A stretch of 64,000 nucleotides of DNA from Amycolatopsis acididurans (GCF_012328925.1 NZ_JAAXLS010000013.1:62001-126000); one strand, 5' to 3'; positions 9,763 through 19,150 are shown, counted from the first letter of the stretch. Program-made: numbers and translations. Notes: a model not told the origin generated them from the letters alone.

Positions 9763-10967
9763 TTCCGTAGCTCGCGTGTCGTCGCGCCGACCAGCGCGAC
9801 GGCCGCGAGACACGTCAGGCCGCCGCTGAGCAGCGCGACCGGCCCGGAAGTCAGGCGGGCGACCAGGCCGGCACGCAGATTGCCGATGTCCGGTCCCGCC
9901 TGGCCGACGATCTGCTCAGCGGCGGACACCCTGCCGCGCAGGTGGTCGGGCGTCCCGGCCTGCACGATCGTGCCGCGCGCGACCACCGAGATCGTGTCCG
10001 CCGCCCCGGCGATCACCAGGCAGCACAGACCGAGCCAGGCACCCGGCACGACGCCGAACAGGGCGAGCGCCGCACCCCAGGTCGCCGAGGCGACGAGCAT
10101 CACCAGGCCGAGGCGCGAGCGTCTGGTGAACGTTCCCGAGAAGACGGACGCGAGCACCCCGCCGACTGCGATCGCGGACAGGAACAGCCCGAGCGTGCGC
10201 GGGTCGTTGCCGAACTTTTCCGCGTTGACCTGCGGAAACAGGCTGATCGGCATCGCGAGCACGGTGGCGGCCAGGTCCGTGAGCAGCGCCGCGCGGACGA
10301 CGCGGTGGCTGATCAGGAACCGGAGGCCGTCGAGCACCCCGCCGAGCCCGGGGCGTGCGGCGTCGCGATCGGGAGGCATCGGAGGCAGGCCGAAGGCGCC
10401 GAGGAAGGCGAGGCCGAAGGTGATCGCGTCGATCAGGTAGCAGCCGCCGACGCCGAGCCACGCCAACACGAGCCCGCCGACCGCGGGGCCGATCAGCATC
10501 GCGGCCTGAAACGAGATGTGGTTCAGCGCGAGCTCGGCCGGGAGCTGCGATTCGGGCAGCAGGCGAGGGATGAACGTTCGCGAGGCGGGCCCGCCGACGG
10601 TGACGAAACACGACTCGGCCGCGATGAGCAGCAGCACACCGTAAACCGGGAAGTGGCCCAGAAATCCTTGTACCGCAAGGATTAGCGCGCAGATGGCCTG
10701 TCCGGTCTGTGCGGCGAGATAGACCCGGCGGCGGTCGGCTCGGTCCACAACAGACCCGGCGAACAGTCCGAAACCGATCACCGGAAGCGCCTGCGCGAGG
10801 CCGACCGCGCCGGTCCACACGGTGCTGCCGGTCAGTTGCCAGACCTGGAACATGACCACGACGATCGTCATCTGCGACCCGAAGCCGGAGAACGCGCGGC
10901 CGAGCCACAGCCCGCGGAACTTCCGCGACGAGCGCAGCGGCGTGACGTCGAGCAGGGCTAGCGCCAC
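9759..10967 (-). CDS. MFS efflux transporter
   Basis: 402-residue major facilitator of the MFS_3 efflux type, with about twelve hydrophobic segments. The intracellular loop motif between helices 2 and 3 reads VDRADRRRV. The GTG at 10967 is 43 bases after the stop of marR at 11011, so both are probably one transcript from the dyad at 11512. Most likely exports a toxic small molecule that also inactivates the regulator; the substrate is unknown. Confidence 0.9.
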
Positions 10968-11010
10968 GGTCGTGCCCGGGCGGTCCGGCTGCGAGGACTG
11001 GCCTGCGGGG

Positions 11011-11499
11011 CTATTGCCACGATGGGTCCCCGGCGAGCCGTTCCGCGATGCGGTCGTGGAAACTCTTGCGCCGCAACGCTTCCTCGATGTCGGCGACCAC
11101 TTTGGTCAGCGGGCGGGGCAGCTCTGCTTCCAGTTCGGCGACCGCGGCCTCGGTCGCACGCCACTCCGCGGCCAGCTTTCCGGCGATCGCGGTGGCCTTG
11201 GCGGTAAGTGCGATCTTCTTGCTGCGCGCGTCCTCGCCGGTGGTGGTGCGCACGAATCCGGCGTTGCGCATCGCGGCGACCTTCTGGCTCATCGCGGAGT
11301 GCGTGCGATCGACGGACGCGGCCAGCTCGGTGATCGTCATCGGGCCCTGATGGTGCAGCCGGATCAGTTCCATCACGAAGCTCGGTTTGAGGCCCTCGAT
11401 GCGGGCCTCGCGGTAAAGCCGCGCGATGTCGTCGTCCATCGCGTCGAGCAGGAGTCGCAGCGGACGCCAGTGACTGACTTCGGTCGGATCGCCGGTCAT
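11011..11499 (-). CDS. MarR-family regulator
   Basis: 162-residue winged-helix repressor. ATG 11499 is chosen over the longer open frame because the palindrome at 11512-11535 and the family N-terminus (residues ahead of WRPLRLLLDAMDD) fit it. The wHTH spans about 55-120 (MTITELAASVDRTHSAMSQKV as recognition region, then wing EDARSKKIALT). It lies upstream of the MFS gene on the same strand. Likely autoregulated through the dyad, which also sits in the moaC promoter region. Confidence 0.9.
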   Translation of the reverse strand: MTGDPTEVSHWRPLRLLLDAMDDDIARLYREARIEGLKPSFVMELIRLHHQGPMTITELAASVDRTHSAMSQKVAAMRNAGFVRTTTGEDARSKKIALTAKATAIAGKLAAEWRATEAAVAELEAELPRPLTKVVADIEEALRRKSFHDRIAERLAGDPSWQ

Positions 11500-11511
11500 G
11501 CTCGGAATTGT

Positions 11512-11535
11512 AACAGCACTTATATAAGTACTGTT
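11512..11535. promoter_or_regulatory. Palindromic operator between marR and moaC
   Basis: A 24-bp dyad, two 12-base halves with one mismatch (halves AACAGCACTTAT and ATAAGTACTGTT). It lies 12 bases upstream of the marR start and 39 upstream of moaC. It is AT-rich in a GC-rich genome, as MarR sites usually are. Binding by the adjacent MarR protein is inferred. Confidence 0.75.
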
Positions 11536-11574
11536 GCTTTTCGGGTCGTCGTATGCTGCGACTAGCCTGAGCGC

Positions 11575-12051
11575 GTGAGTGAACTCAGCCACGTCGATCA
11601 CACCGGGGCGGCCCGGATGGTCGACGTCTCGGGCAAGGAAGCCTCCGCGCGGACGGCGATCGCGACGGGCGTCGTGCGCACGACGGCGGAGGTGGTGGGC
11701 CTGCTGTCGGCGAACGGCCTGCCGAAGGGCGACGCGCTCGCGACGGCGCGGATCGCGGGCATCATGGGAGCGAAGAAGGTGCCGGACCTCATCCCGCTGT
11801 GTCATCAGATCGCGCTGTCCGGGGTGAAGGTGGAGTTCGCGCTCGGCGAAACCGACGTGCGCATCGAGGCGACCGCGCGCACCACCGACCGCACGGGTGT
11901 CGAGATGGAGGCCCTGACGGCCGTCGCGGTGGCCGGGCTGACCGTGCACGACATGATCAAGGCCGTCGATCCGGCGGCGACCCTGGATGAGGTGCGGTTG
12001 GAACGCAAGGATGGCGGGAAGACCGGAACCTGGACGCGGGAGGCTTCATGA
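11575..12051 (+). CDS. moaC: Cyclic pyranopterin monophosphate synthase MoaC
   Basis: 158-residue enzyme that, after MoaA, converts 3',8-cyclo-dihydro-GTP into cyclic pyranopterin monophosphate, the first stable Moco precursor. Family landmarks are MVDVSGKEASARTA, KKVPDLIPLCHQIALSGV and the C-terminal MEALTAVAVAGLTVHDMIKA. It begins with GTG 11575 just downstream of the MarR-type dyad. Its TGA overlaps the ATG of the mog-moaE fusion (ATGA), showing translational coupling. Confidence 0.95.
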   Translation: MSELSHVDHTGAARMVDVSGKEASARTAIATGVVRTTAEVVGLLSANGLPKGDALATARIAGIMGAKKVPDLIPLCHQIALSGVKVEFALGETDVRIEATARTTDRTGVEMEALTAVAVAGLTVHDMIKAVDPAATLDEVRLERKDGGKTGTWTREAS

Positions 12052-13028
12052 CGCGCACAGCACGAGTGATCGTGGCTTCGAACCGGGCCGCGGCCGGGGT
12101 TTACGAGGACAACACCGGCCCGGTGATCGTCGCGTGGCTGGCGGAGCGCTCGTTCGAGGTCCCGGAGCCGCTGGTGGTGCCCGACGGCGCGCCGGTGGGC
12201 AAGGCGCTGCGTGAGTGCCTGAACGACGAGGTCGACGTGATCGTCACGACGGGCGGCACCGGCGTCTCGCCGACGGACCACACGCCGGAGGAGACGTCGG
12301 CGGTGCTGGACTACGAACTGCCGGGGCTGGCCGACGCCGTGCGGATGGCGGGCCTGCCGAAGGTGCCGACGGCGGTGTTGTCGCGCGGGGTGGCCGGAGT
12401 CGCGGGCCGGACGCTGGTGGTGAACCTGCCGGGATCCCGGGGTGGGGTCAAGGACGGGCTCGGGGTGCTGGCGGATGTGCTGGAGCACGCGGTCGACCAG
12501 CTCGCCGGTGGTGACCATCCGCGTCCGGAGAACGGCAAGGTCCTGGCGGCGGAGACTGCTCCCGTCGCGACCGCGCTGCCCGCGGACGGTGGTTCAGCGG
12601 GAGGGCCGCGGATCGCGCTGGCGCAGGTGACCGAGCAGCCGCTGTCGGTGGAGGCGCACGCCGATCTGGTGGACGATCCGGCCGCGGGCGCGGTGGTGAC
12701 CTTCGGCGGTGTGGTGCGTGACCACGATGGCGGGAAGTCGGTGCTGAACCTGTTCTACGAGGGGCACCCGACGGCCGGTGATGTGCTGGCCAGGGTGGTC
12801 GCGGACGTGGCGGGACGCCGGGCCGGTGTTCGTGCGGTGGCGGTGAGTCACCGGCTGGGGGCGCTGGAAATCGGCGATGTGGCGCTGGCGTGTGCCGTCG
12901 CGGCGGATCACCGCGGCGAGGCGTTCGCGGCCTGCGCGGAGCTGGTGGACGAGGTCAAGGCCCGGCTGCCGGTCTGGAAGCACCAGCATTTCGCCGATGG
13001 CACGGACGAGTGGGTCAACTCGCCGTAG
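12048..13028 (+). CDS. Fused Mog/MoaB-like and MoaE protein
   Basis: 326-residue fusion of two Moco enzymes. Residues 1-150 are a MoaB/Mog molybdopterin-binding domain with TTGGTG at 68-72 and the SPTDHTPEET motif; this domain adenylylates molybdopterin. A linker of about 35 residues follows. Residues 188-326 are MoaE, the large subunit of molybdopterin synthase, with FGGVVRDHDGG, SHRLGALEIG (His268-Arg269) and the catalytic-type Lys304 and Lys311 (LPVWKHQHF). MoaE works with MoaD, encoded at 15280. In M. tuberculosis mog and moaE2 are separate adjacent genes. Confidence 0.93.
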   Translation: MTRTARVIVASNRAAAGVYEDNTGPVIVAWLAERSFEVPEPLVVPDGAPVGKALRECLNDEVDVIVTTGGTGVSPTDHTPEETSAVLDYELPGLADAVRMAGLPKVPTAVLSRGVAGVAGRTLVVNLPGSRGGVKDGLGVLADVLEHAVDQLAGGDHPRPENGKVLAAETAPVATALPADGGSAGGPRIALAQVTEQPLSVEAHADLVDDPAAGAVVTFGGVVRDHDGGKSVLNLFYEGHPTAGDVLARVVADVAGRRAGVRAVAVSHRLGALEIGDVALACAVAADHRGEAFAACAELVDEVKARLPVWKHQHFADGTDEWVNSP

Positions 13029-13101
13029 CTCAGAGGAGGGATCGGCAGCCGGGTGCGGGCGGCGCGGGCCGGGCTTGTGCGGCCGCGGTGTGGGCTGGCT
13101 C

Positions 13102-13250
13102 GTGCAGTGGCGCGGAGTGCGGTTTCGCGGGGAGGACTCCCGCGGTGGCGTCGAATGCGGGCCGGCGCGCGTGGTCGCGCGGAGTGCGGTTTCGTGGGTA
13201 GGGCTCGTGCGGTGGCGCGAAGCGCGCTGCGGTCGCGGATGGGCAGCCGG
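13102..13250. repeat. Degenerate 30-38-bp repeats
   Basis: Copies begin near 13102, 13140, 13169 and 13207. The two best share GCGCGGAGTGCGGTTTCG and a following GGG-AGG-CTC, while the others have drifted. No coding role seen. Confidence 0.6.
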
Positions 13251-13304
13251 TCGCACTCAACGTCTTGCACGGAATGCCCGGCGGGGCTCGTTCATGTGGA
13301 AAAT

Positions 13305-13388
13305 CCGGGCAGGTAGCTGGCTTCCTGCCCCCGACACCGCTTCGCCGCTGGAAGTGCGGCGATGGCAAAAAGCCAGCTACCTGCCCGG
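13305..13388. repeat. Nested palindromic element
   Basis: Outer arms CCGGGCAGGTAGCTGGCTT (13305-13323) and its exact complement (13370-13388) are 19 bp and perfect; allowing two mismatches they extend to 25 bp. Inside is a second hairpin, CGCCGC and GCGGCG (13343-13348, 13356-13361), around a seven-base loop. The whole could fold as one long cruciform or RNA stem. It lies about 280 bp after mog-moaE; it may be a mobile palindromic unit or a structured RNA. Confidence 0.7.
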
Positions 13389-13642
13389 TGCCCCTACCGA
13401 GGGCGGCTCTGCGTTGGGCAATCGCTTGTCGTGAACCGGACTTGCGGTCAGGAAGCGTGCCAATTGGGTTTTGGGTCCTCAGGCGCTCTGTGCGGGCGAT
13501 TTCGCTCGCGCGGCGCAAACCGGGCCTCAGGGGCCGCCGAAGGGGCTCAGCGGCCGGATCATGGTCGCGAGGACTACTGAAGGCGCGGATGGTTGAGCCG
13601 CCATGGGCCAGGAAGGCGCCGGATTTCGGCGGGCGACTCGTT

Positions 13643-13695
13643 CTGGGTGCGGTGGCTCGCCCTGGGTGCGGTGGCTCGCCGAAGTGTGGCGAGCC
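13643..13695. repeat. Perfect 19-bp tandem duplication with hairpin
   Basis: CTGGGTGCGGTGGCTCGCC occurs twice head to tail (13643-13661, 13662-13680). The end of the second copy pairs with GGCGAGCC at 13688-13695, giving an 8-9-bp stem with a seven-base loop. Confidence 0.75.
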
Positions 13696-13833
13696 AGGGC
13701 CGCCGGGTGCGGCGAGCGTGGCTGCGGGTCCGGCGGGCAGGTCTGTGAGGTTTGCTTCGGGCGAGCCGGGTTCGGCGGGGGGCCGGTGGCAGGCCAGGGT
13801 GGGCGCTGCCTTTCGGCCCGGCGAGGGCTGTGC

Positions 13834-13970
13834 TCACCGAAGACGGAGGGCGCTGCGGCCGCTGACACCGGAGAACTGGGTCCACCGGAGCCGGAGGCTG
13901 CGTCGACCGGGACCGGAGGACGCCGCATCCGCCAGAACCGGATGGCTGCATCCACCGAGACCCGAGGGGA
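13834..13970. repeat. Degenerate 22-23-bp tandem repeats
   Basis: Units starting near 13881, 13903, 13928 and 13951 share a core like TCCACCGGAGCCGGAGGCTG, and weaker units lie near 13834 and 13863. The period resembles the array at 5675. Confidence 0.6.
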
Positions 13971-14012
13971 CCCTCCGGCCGCCGCCCGGCCGGAACGGCG
14001 GGCAGTTGTGGC

Positions 14013-14050
14013 GAGGGCCCCACCGCCCGGGGGAAAGCGGTGGGGCCCTC
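14013..14050. terminator. Strong perfect hairpin upstream of the rpfA 3' end
   Basis: GAGGGCCCCACCGC (14013-14026) and its exact complement (14037-14050) form a 14-bp GC-rich stem with a ten-base loop. It lies about 140 bp beyond the rpfA stop on the minus strand, so it may end that transcript. No clear U-tract follows. Confidence 0.55.
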
Positions 14051-14191
14051 ACTCAAGCGCCGTTAGTGGCCTTCGGCCTGCCATTCGACGCCTCGGGGCG
14101 CCGCGGATGGCTCAGCCTGGTCACTGGCTTGGCACTGATCGCGCCGTGAGTGGCCTTGGGCGGGTCACTCGGGTGAGTGGCCCTCAGCAGG

Positions 14192-15113
<922 letters not shown>

Positions 15114-15279
15114 GTAACGACACGCAACCTGTAGCGATCCCAGTGTTTTTCCTGGTCGGAGGGCCGTTATCTCGCCGTTTCCTTGTCGAGATATTTCACT
15201 GATCGTGAGGTCTGTGTCACGTCGTGACGGTGCGACTGGTCCGTTGGTGGGCCTTTGGGAAACGCCGGGAAAACGCCTT

Positions 15280-15534
15280 CTAACCGCCGGCAAACGGAGG
15301 CAAGACGTCCAGTTCGGCTCCGTCCGGAAGGGGGCGGGAGGGGTCTCGCACGGCGATACCGTCGACAAGGAAGCTGGCGGCCTCCAGTACCCGCGGCAGG
15401 CGCTCGGGATGCCGCTCCCGCAGCACCACGATCGCCTCTGAGACGGACGCACCGGCAGGCAACCGGACCGTCTCCTGCTCCACCCCGGACGCGGCCCTCG
15501 CGGACGCGAAATAACGCACCTGGACCGTCGTCAC
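15280..15534 (-). CDS. moaD: Molybdopterin synthase small subunit MoaD
   Basis: 84-residue ubiquitin-like sulfur carrier. It ends in PPFAGG; the terminal Gly-Gly is adenylylated and thiocarboxylated, then donates sulfur through MoaE. The GTG at 15534 (MTTVQVRYFASARA) is preferred to the longer frame because it lies just five bases after the moaA stop. The partner MoaE domain is in the fusion at 12048. Confidence 0.93.
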   Translation of the reverse strand: MTTVQVRYFASARAASGVEQETVRLPAGASVSEAIVVLRERHPERLPRVLEAASFLVDGIAVRDPSRPLPDGAELDVLPPFAGG

Positions 15535-15539
15535 GGACC

Positions 15540-16601
15540 TCAGCCCCCGATCGCGCTCATCGGCCGGATCGGCTGTGCGAACCCGGCGTCGTTGATCTCG
15601 TGCCCCGCGAGTTTGCCCCACATCGTCATCCGCCATGCGTGCGCCACCTCTTCATCGGAGGCGCCGCCACGCATCAGGTCGCGCAGCTGGGTCTCGTCAT
15701 TACTGAACAGGCACGAGCGCACGGCGCCGTCGGCGGTGAGCCGGGTGCGTTCACATGCGGCGCAGAACGGCCTGGTCACGGACGCGATGACGCCGACCTC
15801 GGCCGGTCCGCCGTCGACCAGCCAGCGCTCCGCGGGCGCGCCGCCGCGTTCGGCGGGGCTGGGTGTCAGCGTGAACTCCTCGCGCAGCAGACCGAGGATC
15901 TCCTCCGCAGTGATCATCTCGCCGCGGTTCCAGCCGTGCTGGGCGTCCAGCGGCATCTGCTCGATGAAGCGAAGGTGGTAGCCGTTGTCGAGGCAGTACT
16001 GCAGTAGATCGGCGGCCTCGTGCTCGTTGACCCCGCGCAGTAGTACGGCGTTCACCTTGACCGGGTTCAGTCCCGCGTCGCGCGCCGCGGCAAGCGCGGC
16101 CTGCACGTGGGAGAGCCGGTCCCGGCGCGTGATCGTGCGGAACGTCTCCTCGTCGACGGTGTCGAGCGAGATGTTGATCCGGTCGAGCCCCGCGTCGGCG
16201 AAGGCCTTGGCGCGTTTGGCGAGCCCGATCCCGTTGGTGGTCATGGAAAGCCGGGGCCTCGGCCGCAGCGCGGCGATCTCGGCCACCAGGTCCTCCAGCC
16301 CGGCGCGCAGCAACGGCTCGCCGCCGGTGAGCCGGATGTCGGTGATGCCGAGCCGCTCGACGGCGATCCGTAGCAACCGCAACAATTCCGCGTCACTGAG
16401 AACGTCGTCGCCGGGCAGCCACGGCAGGCCCTCGGCGGGCATGCAGTAAGTACAGCGAAGGTTGCAGCGGTCCGTCAGCGACACGCGCAGATCGGTGGCG
16501 ACCCGCCCGAACGTGTCGATGAGGGCGGGATTGTCCGGCCTTGGTTCGGACACGTCGGGAAGGCTTCGCACACGGGGAAGACCGAGATTTACCGCACTCA
16601 T
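15540..16601 (-). CDS. moaA: GTP 3',8-cyclase MoaA
   Basis: 353-residue radical SAM enzyme for the first Moco step, GTP to 3',8-cyclo-dihydro-GTP. ATG 16601 (MSAVNLGLPR) is chosen; the frame further upstream is not family-like. The SAM cluster motif is Cys46-x3-Cys50-x2-Cys53 (CNLRCTYC), and the C-terminal second 4Fe-4S site is CAACERTRLTADG with a later Cys. It is followed by moaD in one operon. Confidence 0.95.
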   Translation of the reverse strand: MSAVNLGLPRVRSLPDVSEPRPDNPALIDTFGRVATDLRVSLTDRCNLRCTYCMPAEGLPWLPGDDVLSDAELLRLLRIAVERLGITDIRLTGGEPLLRAGLEDLVAEIAALRPRPRLSMTTNGIGLAKRAKAFADAGLDRINISLDTVDEETFRTITRRDRLSHVQAALAAARDAGLNPVKVNAVLLRGVNEHEAADLLQYCLDNGYHLRFIEQMPLDAQHGWNRGEMITAEEILGLLREEFTLTPSPAERGGAPAERWLVDGGPAEVGVIASVTRPFCAACERTRLTADGAVRSCLFSNDETQLRDLMRGGASDEEVAHAWRMTMWGKLAGHEINDAGFAQPIRPMSAIGG

Positions 16602-16690
16602 TGACACCAGCCTAACCCGAGCCTCGACATTGGGGCGATCACTAGAATATTTGGACGACCGCGCCCGTGAAATGGGGAGGACCCTGGCAA

Positions 16691-17161
16691 ATGGCCGACG
16701 AGCCGAGGTATCCCGTGCCGCCCGAGGTGCTCCAGCGGTTCGGGGAGCTCGGCCGCGAAGGCAGCACGCTGGCCGTGCTGCGGCACGCGCGCATCGCCGA
16801 GATGATGGGCCTGTCGGCCACCGACCACAAGGCGCTCGATCTGGCGTCACGTGCCGAAGGTCCGCTCACCGCGGGCAGGATCGCCCAGCTCACGGGCCTT
16901 TCCACGGGTGCGGTGACCGGGGTGATCGACCGGCTGGAGCGCGCCGGTTTCGTCCGTCGCGTCCGTGATGAACAGGACCGGCGCAAGGTTCTGGTCGAGC
17001 TGACGCCGTTCGACGAGGAGAAGTACGCGCCGCTGTTCGCCTCCGCGCTGGACGTGATGGAAAGCGTGCTGCAGCGGTTCTCGCCCGAGGAGCGCGAGAT
17101 TGTGGAGCGGTTCGAACGTGCGCTCCAAGAACGTATGCGGGCCGATATCTTCGGCACATAG
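16691..17161 (+). CDS. MarR-family regulator
   Basis: 156-residue winged-helix protein. ATG 16691 follows a GGGGAGG ribosome site at 16672-16678. The wHTH is around residues 60-115 (LTAGRIAQLTGLSTGAVTGVIDRLERAGFV, given here only as its landmark SxGAVTxxIDRLE; wing RVRDEQDRRKV). It diverges from moaA and lies upstream of the mod genes, so it may control either; no clear dyad was found. Confidence 0.85.
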   Translation: MADEPRYPVPPEVLQRFGELGREGSTLAVLRHARIAEMMGLSATDHKALDLASRAEGPLTAGRIAQLTGLSTGAVTGVIDRLERAGFVRRVRDEQDRRKVLVELTPFDEEKYAPLFASALDVMESVLQRFSPEEREIVERFERALQERMRADIFGT

Positions 17162-17194
17162 CTTTTCCGCAAGCGCGGGGATAACCTCGCCAAC

Positions 17195-17599
17195 ATGCCG
17201 CAATTTCGGTTCTCTGAGGCCGCAGGACTTCTCGGCGTCAGCGACGACACGGTGCGCCGCTGGGTGCGCGCCGGTCAGCTGACCGAAGGAGTCGACTCCG
17301 CGGGCCGCAAGGTCATCGACGGTGCCGAACTCGCCGCGTTCGCGCGCGAACAGGCCGCACGTCCGGACGATCCGTCACAGGTGGGACGTTCGGCGCGTAA
17401 CCGGTTCGTCGGGCTGGTCACCGAGGTGATCGCGGACAAGGTCATGGCGCAGGTCGAGATCCAGTGTGGACCGTACCGAGTCGTGTCGCTGATGAGTGCC
17501 GAGGCGGTGCGCGAGCTCGGGCTGCGCCCAGGCGTGCTCGCGGTGGCGGTGGTGAAAGCGACGACGGTCGTCGTCGAGACTCCAGGAGGAGAGCGTTGA
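17195..17599 (+). CDS. HTH-TOBE molybdate-binding regulator-like protein
   Basis: 134-residue protein joining an N-terminal MerR/excisionase-like helix-turn-helix (FSEAAGLLGVSDDTVRRWV, residues 5-23) to a C-terminal TOBE/Mop domain (about 67-131, RNRFVGLVTEV to VVKATTVVVETPG). TOBE domains bind molybdate or tungstate oxyanions. It is probably a molybdate-responsive regulator or storage protein. Its TGA overlaps the TTG start of modA, so it belongs to the mod operon. Confidence 0.88.
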   Translation: MPQFRFSEAAGLLGVSDDTVRRWVRAGQLTEGVDSAGRKVIDGAELAAFAREQAARPDDPSQVGRSARNRFVGLVTEVIADKVMAQVEIQCGPYRVVSLMSAEAVRELGLRPGVLAVAVVKATTVVVETPGGER

Positions 17600-18360
17600 A
17601 AAAGACAATAGCCGCGCTGGCCACGCTGGCCCTGCTGCTCACCGGTTGCGGGTCGGCCAGTTCCGGCGGCAACGGCGACCCCAAGACGTTGACGGTGTTC
17701 GCCGCGGCCTCACTGACCGAGTCCTTCAACGCGATCAAGACCGACTTCGAGGCGGCACACCCCGGCGTCACCGTCAAGTACAACTTCGGCGGCTCGTCCT
17801 CGCTGGTGCAGCAGCTGAGCAACGGGGCGCAGGCCGACGTGTTCGCCTCCGCCGATCAGACCAATATGGACAAGGCCGTGCAAACCGGGGTGATCGACGG
17901 CACACCGCAGGTGTTCGCGACCAACAAGCTGACCATCGCGGTCGCGCCGGGCAACCCGAAGCACATCACGAGCTTCGCCGACCTCGCCAAAGGCGGGCTG
18001 ACCGTCGTGGTGTGCGCGCCGCAGGTGCCGTGCGGATCGGCCACGCAGAAGGTCGAGAAGAACACCGGCGTGCAGCTCAAGCCGGCGAGTGAGGAACAGG
18101 ACGTCAAGCAGGTGCTGACGAAGGTGCAGGCCGGTGAGGCCGACGCGGGCCTGGTCTACGTCACCGACGCCGCGAGCGCGAAGGGCAAGGTCGACCAGGT
18201 CCAGTTCCCGGAGGCCGCGCAGGCGGTCAACAACTACCCGATCGCCGTGGTGAAGAACGCGCCGCAGAGCGACCTCGCCAAGCAGTTCGAGCAGTACGTG
18301 CTCGGCGCGCAGGGGCAGCAGCAGCTCGCGAAGGTCGGTTTTGTCCCGCCGAACAAGTAA
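17596..18360 (+). CDS. modA: Molybdate ABC transporter substrate-binding lipoprotein ModA
   Basis: 254-residue periplasmic-type binding protein. TTG 17596 follows AGGAGGA at 17583-17589. A lipobox LTGC near residues 14-17 marks a lipoprotein anchored outside the membrane. Family landmarks are FAAASLTESF, FNFGGSS-like YNFGGSSSLVQQL and GADVFASADQ-like QADVFASADQ. It captures molybdate or tungstate and passes it to ModBC. Confidence 0.93.
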   Translation: MKKTIAALATLALLLTGCGSASSGGNGDPKTLTVFAAASLTESFNAIKTDFEAAHPGVTVKYNFGGSSSLVQQLSNGAQADVFASADQTNMDKAVQTGVIDGTPQVFATNKLTIAVAPGNPKHITSFADLAKGGLTVVVCAPQVPCGSATQKVEKNTGVQLKPASEEQDVKQVLTKVQAGEADAGLVYVTDAASAKGKVDQVQFPEAAQAVNNYPIAVVKNAPQSDLAKQFEQYVLGAQGQQQLAKVGFVPPNK

Positions 18361-19150
18361 CCCGCGCGCGCGGCTGCCGTGGGTGCTGTGGGTACCGGCG
18401 GCAGCCGCGCTGGCTCTGGTCGTACTGCCCGTGATCGGGCTGCTCGTGCGGACCGACCTGACGCGTCTGCCCGCACTGATCGTGTCCGGCTCGTCACTCA
18501 CCGCGCTGCGGCTGTCGCTGGAGACGGCCGTGGTGTCGACCGCGGCGTGCGTCGTGTTCGGGGTGCCGCTGGCCGTCGTGCTCGCGCGCTCCTCCTTTCC
18601 CGGACTGCGCGTGCTGCGGGCGATCGTGCTGTTGCCGCTCGTGCTGCCGCCGGTGGTCGGCGGGCTCGCACTGTTGTACCTACTCGGCAGAAAGGGCTTT
18701 CTCGGCTACGCGCTGTCGGTCGCGATGGGGGTGCAGATCCCGTTCACGACCACCGCGGTGATCATCGCGCAGACGTTCGTGGCGATGCCCTTCCTGGTGG
18801 TGAGCCTGGAGGGTGCGCTGCGCAACGCCGGGGACGCCTACGAGCAGGTGGCCGCGACGCTGGGCGCGAAGCCCTGGACGGTGTTCCGCCGGGTCACGCT
18901 GCCGTTGCTGCTGCCCGCGCTCGGCTCGGGCGCGGTGCTCAGCTTCGCCCGCTCGCTCGGCGAGTTCGGCGCGACGATCACGTTCGCGGGCAGCCTCGAA
19001 GGGGTCACCCGAACGCTTCCGCTCGCCGTGTACACACAGGCGGAGTCCGATGTGGACAGCGCGGTGGCGCTGGCTCTGATGCTGATCGTGGTCGCGGTGG
19101 TGGTCATCGCGGTGGCCAGGCCGAGAGCGCTGGAAGGTAACCCGTCGTGA
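18341..19150 (+). CDS. modB: Molybdate ABC transporter permease ModB
   Basis: 269-residue inner-membrane permease with about five or six helices. The coupling-helix motif for ModC is EQVAATLGAKPWTVFRRV-TLP, the usual EAA loop, at about 167-187. The TTG start at 18341 overlaps modA by 20 bases; it is the only start giving the full first helix. Confidence 0.92.
   Translation: MSRRTSNPRARLPWVLWVPAAAALALVVLPVIGLLVRTDLTRLPALIVSGSSLTALRLSLETAVVSTAACVVFGVPLAVVLARSSFPGLRVLRAIVLLPLVLPPVVGGLALLYLLGRKGFLGYALSVAMGVQIPFTTTAVIIAQTFVAMPFLVVSLEGALRNAGDAYEQVAATLGAKPWTVFRRVTLPLLLPALGSGAVLSFARSLGEFGATITFAGSLEGVTRTLPLAVYTQAESDVDSAVALALMLIVVAVVVIAVARPRALEGNPS

Larger units (their letters stand above)
13029..14191. 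other. 1.16-kb repeat- and hairpin-rich intergenic stretch, no convincing gene
   Basis: Open frames here (for example plus 13265-14149) translate to Arg/Gly/Pro-rich sequence with no domain and no good ribosome site, and frames on both strands stay open because of GC richness. What is visible instead is a set of repeats and hairpins listed separately: a 30-38-bp array near 13102, a nested palindrome at 13305-13388, a perfect 19-bp tandem duplication with a hairpin at 13643-13695, a 23-bp array at 13834-13970, and a strong hairpin at 14013-14050. Reported as non-coding. Confidence 0.6.

Noticed and set aside
13265..14149. 294-residue open frame after mog-moaE
   Set aside because: Runs through palindromes and repeats, no ribosome site, no protein-like composition.
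16467..16850. Longer N-terminus for moaA
   Set aside because: The extra residues are not family-like and cross the divergent marR gene; ATG 16601 fits.
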